DNA from: Sphingobacteriaceae bacterium
GTDB lineage: Bacteria > Bacteroidota > Bacteroidia > Sphingobacteriales > Sphingobacteriaceae
NCBI GenBank assembly: GCA_017745075.1
Contig: JAGIAD010000029.1
Coordinates: 186,001 to 250,000 of the forward strand
Length of the DNA stretch: 64,000 nucleotides
Direction: 5' to 3'
Below the pieces are notes generated by a model that did not search any database, was not told where the DNA came from, and was given only the letters and a program-made list of their open reading frames with translations. Made by a program: the position numbers and the translations under genes. This document shows positions 59,657-64,000 of this stretch, in pieces (position 1 is the first letter of the stretch; every line of letters starts with the position of its first letter).

Positions 59657-60178
59657 ATGTTAGATGAAATCAATATCAGAACCGGGCTAAGACCAGGAGA
59701 TTTATCGTATGTGATCTACAAACAAACCCTGCTGTATCAGCAAGAACACAGCCTGGGGATTGAATTTGAATCTTATGCCTTTGCCGGCATGCATGAATTT
59801 TGTGAGAGCTATGACGCTGAAAAAGATGGGGTTTGGGTTTGTGAGCATAAGGAAAAGATCATTGGCTTCATTTTACTCATGCACCGCGAAAATAACGCTT
59901 CGCAGCTCCGTTTTTTTTATATCGATGCCGAATACAGGGGCCTTGGCCTGGGTAAAAAACTCATGCAGCTTTATATGGACTTTTTCAAAGAAAAAGGCTA
60001 CCAATCTTCTTATTTGTGGACTTTCCAGGGATTAGACACCGCCATTTCCTTATACACGAGACATGGCTTTAAACTTACAGAAGAAAAATTATCCAAAGCT
60101 TTAGGAAAACTGGTAAATGAGCAACGTTATGATTTATCGATCGGTGAAGAAGGCTCTTTGCATCTTAAAGACAAATAG
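59657..60178 (+). CDS. GNAT-family acetyltransferase (MarR-GNAT C-terminal type)
   Basis: A 173-residue transferase that matches the acetyltransferase half of MarR-GNAT fusions: it opens with IRTGLRPGDLSYVIYKQTLLYQQEHSLG, has motif A RFFYIDAEYRGLGLGKKLMQLYMDFF near residue 95 with RGLGLG, and ends in SLYTRHGFKLTEEK. No MarR domain is present here, and the upstream 200 bases contain no reading frame for one. The acceptor substrate is unknown. Confidence 0.87.
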   Translation: MLDEINIRTGLRPGDLSYVIYKQTLLYQQEHSLGIEFESYAFAGMHEFCESYDAEKDGVWVCEHKEKIIGFILLMHRENNASQLRFFYIDAEYRGLGLGKKLMQLYMDFFKEKGYQSSYLWTFQGLDTAISLYTRHGFKLTEEKLSKALGKLVNEQRYDLSIGEEGSLHLKDK

Positions 60179-60375
60179 CATTCCTGGTTTGACTTTTCAA
60201 CATTTCTGTCCAATTAATATAGTTTTTCATTTGTAGCAAGCTATTTTTTTAATAGTTAATCAAGAAATCAGCTATTTTTTTACTATTTTACTGGTTAACT
60301 GACTACTTTACTCAAAAAAACCTTGCTATAAGTCACTTTTTATATAAATTAGTACAACTAAACGACTATGGTTAA

Positions 60376-60966
60376 GTGAAGTCTACACCCATTGCTGCCG
60401 AAAAGGAATTATTAACTGGATTAAAGGCCGGGGATAAGGTCGCCTTTAAACAGCTATACGAGGTATATTCCGGTAGACTCGCCAGTAAACTGATATATCT
60501 GTTAAAATCTGAGGAATTAGCTCAGGATGTTTTACAGGATGTATTTCTAAAGATCTGGATCAATCGCGAAATGATCGATACCGAACTTAGTTTTGGCGCC
60601 TTTCTCTATAAGATAGCTACAAACCTGTCTAAAAATGTGATCCGCAAAAATGTATACGATCAGCTAATGCGCCATCAAATTGGCCAGGAAGAGGCTTACC
60701 ACCCTATGGAAGAAGGTGATGACGCTGAACAGGCCAAGGCCATTCTGGATCAGGCCATGGATCAGCTTACAGACAGGCAACGGGAAGTTTACACCTTACA
60801 TAAGCTGGAAGGGCTCAGTTACCAGGAAATCAGTGAAAAGCTAAATATCAGTCTTTCTGCTATCAACCATCACATTCAAAAAGCGAACAAACAACTAAAA
60901 GCTGTCTTAAAATCAAGGTCGTTCGAGATATTTATTCTCCTGCTGCCCACCTTATTAAAAAAATAA
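60376..60966 (+). CDS. FecI-type ECF sigma factor
   Basis: A 196-residue sigma-70 factor of the kind that partners FecR proteins in Bacteroidota. Region 2: AFKQLYEVYSGRLASKLIYLLKSEELAQDVLQDVFLKIW near residue 23. Region 4: LTDRQREVYTLHKLEGLSYQEISEKLNISLSAINHHIQKAN near 135. The frame starts with GTG 60376, nine bases after an ATG that runs into a stop. The FecR gene follows 73 bases downstream and a TonB-dependent transporter gene after that, the standard trio for substrate-induced control. Confidence 0.93.
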   Translation: MKSTPIAAEKELLTGLKAGDKVAFKQLYEVYSGRLASKLIYLLKSEELAQDVLQDVFLKIWINREMIDTELSFGAFLYKIATNLSKNVIRKNVYDQLMRHQIGQEEAYHPMEEGDDAEQAKAILDQAMDQLTDRQREVYTLHKLEGLSYQEISEKLNISLSAINHHIQKANKQLKAVLKSRSFEIFILLLPTLLKK

Positions 60967-61039
60967 TTTAACCAGGGGTGCTATTTTTTCTTTTTCATGT
61001 GTATTCTATTTAAAAGGGCAAAATCTCCCCTAGTTTAAC

Positions 61040-62194
61040 ATGAACAAACCAAGCAGAATCAATCTTTTATTTGATCAGTATCTTAACAATACCATCACTG
61101 AAGATGAGTTGGCCGAGTTATACCAACATTTTCAGGATAAGGGGCATGATGTAGAATTAGATAAGATAATAGGCCGTTATTTTGATTCAACACCACATAC
61201 TGTTCATATAAAATCTAAAGAAATCGGAGATTTAGCCTGGCAGGAAATTGCTCAGCAGATAGAAGATGCAGCGCCGGTTAAAAAACTAAGGCTGTTTCCA
61301 ATGTTCAAATTCGTAGCCGCAGCTGCTGCGGTATTGATTTTATTATTCTCTACCTTTTATCTCTATAAATCAAGCCGTACTCAAGACCAGGCAAAAACAG
61401 CTGTCGCTCATGATATTCAACCCGGAACCCATCGGGCAACATTACAGGCCGCTAACGGAAAAATCTATCAGCTTGAAGGTAGCAAACAAGAGATTGTTGC
61501 AGATAAAAATGCTATCCGCTATAAGGATGGTGCATTACTCGAAACCGAAGATCAGATTCAAAATTTCACTTTAACTACACCAAAAGGCGGGCAATACCGC
61601 ATTACTTTGGCCGATGGCACTAAAGTATGGTTAAATGCTGCCTCTTCGATATCTTATCCAAGTGCATTTGCAGGAAAAGAAAGGCGGGTTGTAGTTCAGG
61701 GTGAAGCCTATTTTGAGGTGGCGCATAATGCCCGTAAACCTTTTATTGTGAGCACTGACAAGCAGGATATAAAGGTTTTAGGAACGGCTTTCAATGTGAA
61801 TTCTTACGAAAATGAGGGCGTAACAGTTACCACACTTATCCACGGCAGGGTACAGCTTAGCAGTGCTGGTATCTCGAAACCTGCATATTTGAATCCTGGA
61901 GAACAATCGGTACTCAACCAATACGCTTTTCAAATTAGACCAGTAGATGTGAGTTTAAGCACTGCATGGAAAGATGGCGAATTTATTTTTACCGCTACAG
62001 CACTCACAGCAGCGCTTCGCCAGATTGAACGCTGGTACAACCTGGACATAGATTATACTGGCATACCTGAAAACATCCAAATCCACGCCTCCATACAACG
62101 CGATAAGCCTTTATCTGCGGTACTTTCAGCCCTTGAAAAAATCACTAATCTAAAATTTGAAATCAAAGGAAGGAGCATGAAACTGATGAGATAA
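61040..62194 (+). CDS. FecR-family anti-sigma factor
   Basis: A 384-residue membrane protein that senses the occupied outer-membrane transporter and controls the upstream sigma factor. In order: a cytoplasmic helical part (1-90, SRINLLFDQYLNNTITEDELAELYQ), one transmembrane helix (about 93-113), the FecR periplasmic domain (about 180-275, FTLTTPKGGQYRITLADGTKVWLNAASSISYP), and a C-terminal DUF4974-type domain (about 315-384). The order and length are typical for Bacteroidota. Confidence 0.94.
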   Translation: MNKPSRINLLFDQYLNNTITEDELAELYQHFQDKGHDVELDKIIGRYFDSTPHTVHIKSKEIGDLAWQEIAQQIEDAAPVKKLRLFPMFKFVAAAAAVLILLFSTFYLYKSSRTQDQAKTAVAHDIQPGTHRATLQAANGKIYQLEGSKQEIVADKNAIRYKDGALLETEDQIQNFTLTTPKGGQYRITLADGTKVWLNAASSISYPSAFAGKERRVVVQGEAYFEVAHNARKPFIVSTDKQDIKVLGTAFNVNSYENEGVTVTTLIHGRVQLSSAGISKPAYLNPGEQSVLNQYAFQIRPVDVSLSTAWKDGEFIFTATALTAALRQIERWYNLDIDYTGIPENIQIHASIQRDKPLSAVLSALEKITNLKFEIKGRSMKLMR

Positions 62195-62299
62195 ACTATA
62201 CTAAACAGGCTAAACCAGGGTAAGGACAGAACTAATCCATCCCGTAGCCTGAAACCTAAAAACCAATCAACAACCAATAACCAACAAACTAATCACATT

Positions 62300-64000
62300 A
62301 TGAACGATTTCCTTTTTAGTAAGGAGTATAGCAGGCGTATGCCCAACCACGAAATTGATGGCAAGGTGGCCAAAACCGATCTGCCATTTTCTTTTCAATG
62401 GATCATCATTTTATTTTTTCTATTTGCTGTTTCATTTTCAAACCAGGTACAGGCACAAACTGTAACGCTTGATCTGAAGAACGCGACAATTATTAAAGCA
62501 ACAACAGAAATAAGGAAGCAAACCAAGTATGATTTTACCTATAACGACCTTATCTTAAAGAAAGCAAAACCAGTTACCATAAAACTCGTTAAAGAACCGC
62601 TGAGCAGCGCTTTGAAAAAACTTTTCTCAGGTCAGGACCTTGATTTTGAAATCAAAGACCGGATCATCATTATTACTGAAAAGAAAGCTAGCGTGGCTAA
62701 TGATAATAATACTTTGAATGGTCCGGTAAACGGAAGTGTAACCAATGAATTTGGTAAACCGATGGAGGGTGTTACCGTAAGGGTGAAGGGTACAAAGTTC
62801 TCTACTCAAACTGATAATAGTGGCCATTTTACCATTCCTGCTCAATATGCCAGCAGCATGCTTGAAATTAATCATTTAGGGTATTCTCATTTGGAGATTC
62901 CTGCACAACGGGCACGTGTAGTTTCACTTAAAATATCTGCATCCAACCTGGAAGATATTGTGGTAAATACAGGATACGAACAAATCGATAGACGTCAGCT
63001 AACCAGTTCAGTCTATACTGTTAAAGCCGAAGACATTCTTACACCCGGCGTTAATACCATTGACAAGTTACTGGAGGGAAGGGTACCTGGTTTGGTTTTT
63101 ATGCAAAATTCAGGACAGGTTGGTGCTGCGCCAAAACTTAGGATCCGTGGAACATCAACTATCCTGGGCAACCGCGAACCGCTGTGGGTATTGGATGGAA
63201 TCGTACTTCAAGACCCTGTAAACATCGATCCTCAATCTATTAATGATTTAGACTTTGTAAACTTATTAGGTAATGCCATTGCAGGATTAAACCCCGAAGA
63301 CATTGATCAGATCGATGTGCTTAAGGATGCTTCTGCGACAGCTTTATACGGAGCCAAAGCAGGTAACGGCGTAATTGTAATTACTACAAAAAAGGGCAAG
63401 CCTGGTAAACCAACTATTTCTTACTCTGCTAATACCACTTTCAACAGGCGTCCGCGTTATTCTGACCAAAACATGTATATGATGAATTCTCAGGAGCGTA
63501 TGGATGTTTCGCAGGAAATGGTAGAAAGGAGAATACAATACAACAATATCACGCAGTTTTCTGGCTATGAAGATGCCCTTCAGCAATATTATAAAGGAAC
63601 CATCAATTATGATGAATTTAAACGCCAGAAAGACTACTACGCTAATGTCAATACAGATTGGTTAGGTTTGATCACTCAGGATTCCTATTCTCAAAATCAT
63701 ACCTTAACCCTTTCCGGAGGATCTAACCGCATCAAATTTTATTCTTCCCTGGGTTATCTGGATGAGCGGGGAACAATTAGAGGGGAATATAACAAGCGCT
63801 ACTCATCGGTGGTAAATGTAACCGCTGATTATGATAATTTTCTGGCTCAGGTAAGTTTTACAGGTAACTATTCTTCGAGAAATTATTCTCCTTCTGACTT
63901 AGGTATCATGAATTATGCCTATAACACCAGCAGAACTTTGCCTGCTTACAATCCAGATGGCAGCTATTTTTATTACCCGGTTACCAACCCTGCCGGTCAA
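62300..64000 (+). CDS. SusC/RagA-type TonB-dependent outer-membrane transporter (5' part, cut by window edge)
   Basis: Open from ATG 62300 to the window end (567 codons). Order: a long signal region (hydrophobic 35-47, ending QVQAQ), a secretin/TonB N-terminal (STN) domain (about 55-130, TLDLKNATIIKATTEIR) that would contact FecR, a carboxypeptidase-D regulatory-like beta domain (about 145-215, VTNEFGKPMEGVTVRVKGT), and the plug with LEGRVPGLVFMQNSGQVG and DVLKDASATALYGAKAGNGVIVITTKKGK, the SusC/RagA signature. The barrel begins thereafter. The STN domain places it under FecI/FecR control. A SusD partner is expected beyond the edge. Confidence 0.95.
   Translation, partial: MNDFLFSKEYSRRMPNHEIDGKVAKTDLPFSFQWIIILFFLFAVSFSNQVQAQTVTLDLKNATIIKATTEIRKQTKYDFTYNDLILKKAKPVTIKLVKEPLSSALKKLFSGQDLDFEIKDRIIIITEKKASVANDNNTLNGPVNGSVTNEFGKPMEGVTVRVKGTKFSTQTDNSGHFTIPAQYASSMLEINHLGYSHLEIPAQRARVVSLKISASNLEDIVVNTGYEQIDRRQLTSSVYTVKAEDILTPGVNTIDKLLEGRVPGLVFMQNSGQVGAAPKLRIRGTSTILGNREPLWVLDGIVLQDPVNIDPQSINDLDFVNLLGNAIAGLNPEDIDQIDVLKDASATALYGAKAGNGVIVITTKKGKPGKPTISYSANTTFNRRPRYSDQNMYMMNSQERMDVSQEMVERRIQYNNITQFSGYEDALQQYYKGTINYDEFKRQKDYYANVNTDWLGLITQDSYSQNHTLTLSGGSNRIKFYSSLGYLDERGTIRGEYNKRYSSVVNVTADYDNFLAQVSFTGNYSSRNYSPSDLGIMNYAYNTSRTLPAYNPDGSYFYYPVTNPAGQ

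Overview
The window looks like a chromosomal segment of a member of the Sphingobacteriaceae (Bacteroidota), most likely Pedobacter or a close relative. The grounds are: TAnnTTTG-type promoter boxes in place of sigma70 boxes; a short NuoG; an ExbB-ExbD-ExbD-TonB cluster followed by a PstS-like lipoprotein and a large TPR protein; an ATP-type PEP carboxykinase; a FecI/FecR/SusC set; and a subclass B1 metallo-beta-lactamase. No phage, CRISPR or transposase gene is visible. Genus assignment is inference.

Layout. 1-9.9 kb, minus strand: NADH dehydrogenase (complex I) operon in the order nuoA-B-C-D-E-F-[ORF6N gene]-G-H-I-J-K-L, with nuoL cut by the window edge. A promoter-terminator overlap separates it from the next minus-strand operon (10-15.9 kb), which builds a TonB energising complex (ExbB, two ExbD, TonB), a small membrane protein, a PstS-like lipoprotein and a TPR protein. 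pckA follows (16.1-17.7 kb). At 18.1-23.6 kb on the plus strand lies thrA-dinB-thrB-thrC, preceded by a Thr/Ile-rich leader peptide and a terminator that together form a textbook attenuator.

23.7-43.4 kb is mixed housekeeping: small secreted proteins among REP-like hairpins, a group II PLP decarboxylase, metF and metH behind a SAM-I riboswitch, a Bax-inhibitor-1-like protein, murQ, an S41 protease, a histidine-decarboxylase-like enzyme, a short-chain dehydrogenase, a B1 metallo-beta-lactamase, acetyltransferases, and the GTPases Der and Era around a TlpA-like thioredoxin.

Two 223-bp tRNA-fMet/tRNA-Glu cassettes (43.5 and 53.5 kb), in direct orientation and nearly identical, bracket about 9.7 kb of accessory genes: a FAD-Rieske oxidoreductase with an in-gene G10 tract, a CinA-like amidohydrolase, a duplicated-domain membrane protein, a zinc dehydrogenase, an ECF sigma factor, a soluble PAS histidine kinase with a NarL-type regulator, and a YciE/DUF892 ferritin-like protein. 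This resembles a stress-response island.

53.8-60.2 kb holds a redox/peroxide set (OsmC, YjdI-type ferredoxin and FMN reductase next to a decayed acetyltransferase; a DyP peroxidase with a companion protein), small secreted proteins, a Crp-like regulator and an acetyltransferase. The window ends in a FecI-type sigma, a FecR anti-sigma and the 5' part of a SusC/RagA-type TonB-dependent transporter that would be energised by the TonB system encoded upstream.

The intergenic spaces are rich in repeats of several kinds: short REP-like hairpins with different arms around a similar core, a two-hairpin REP unit, and long imperfect inverted repeats of low complexity, one of which appears to have been incorporated into the metH reading frame.
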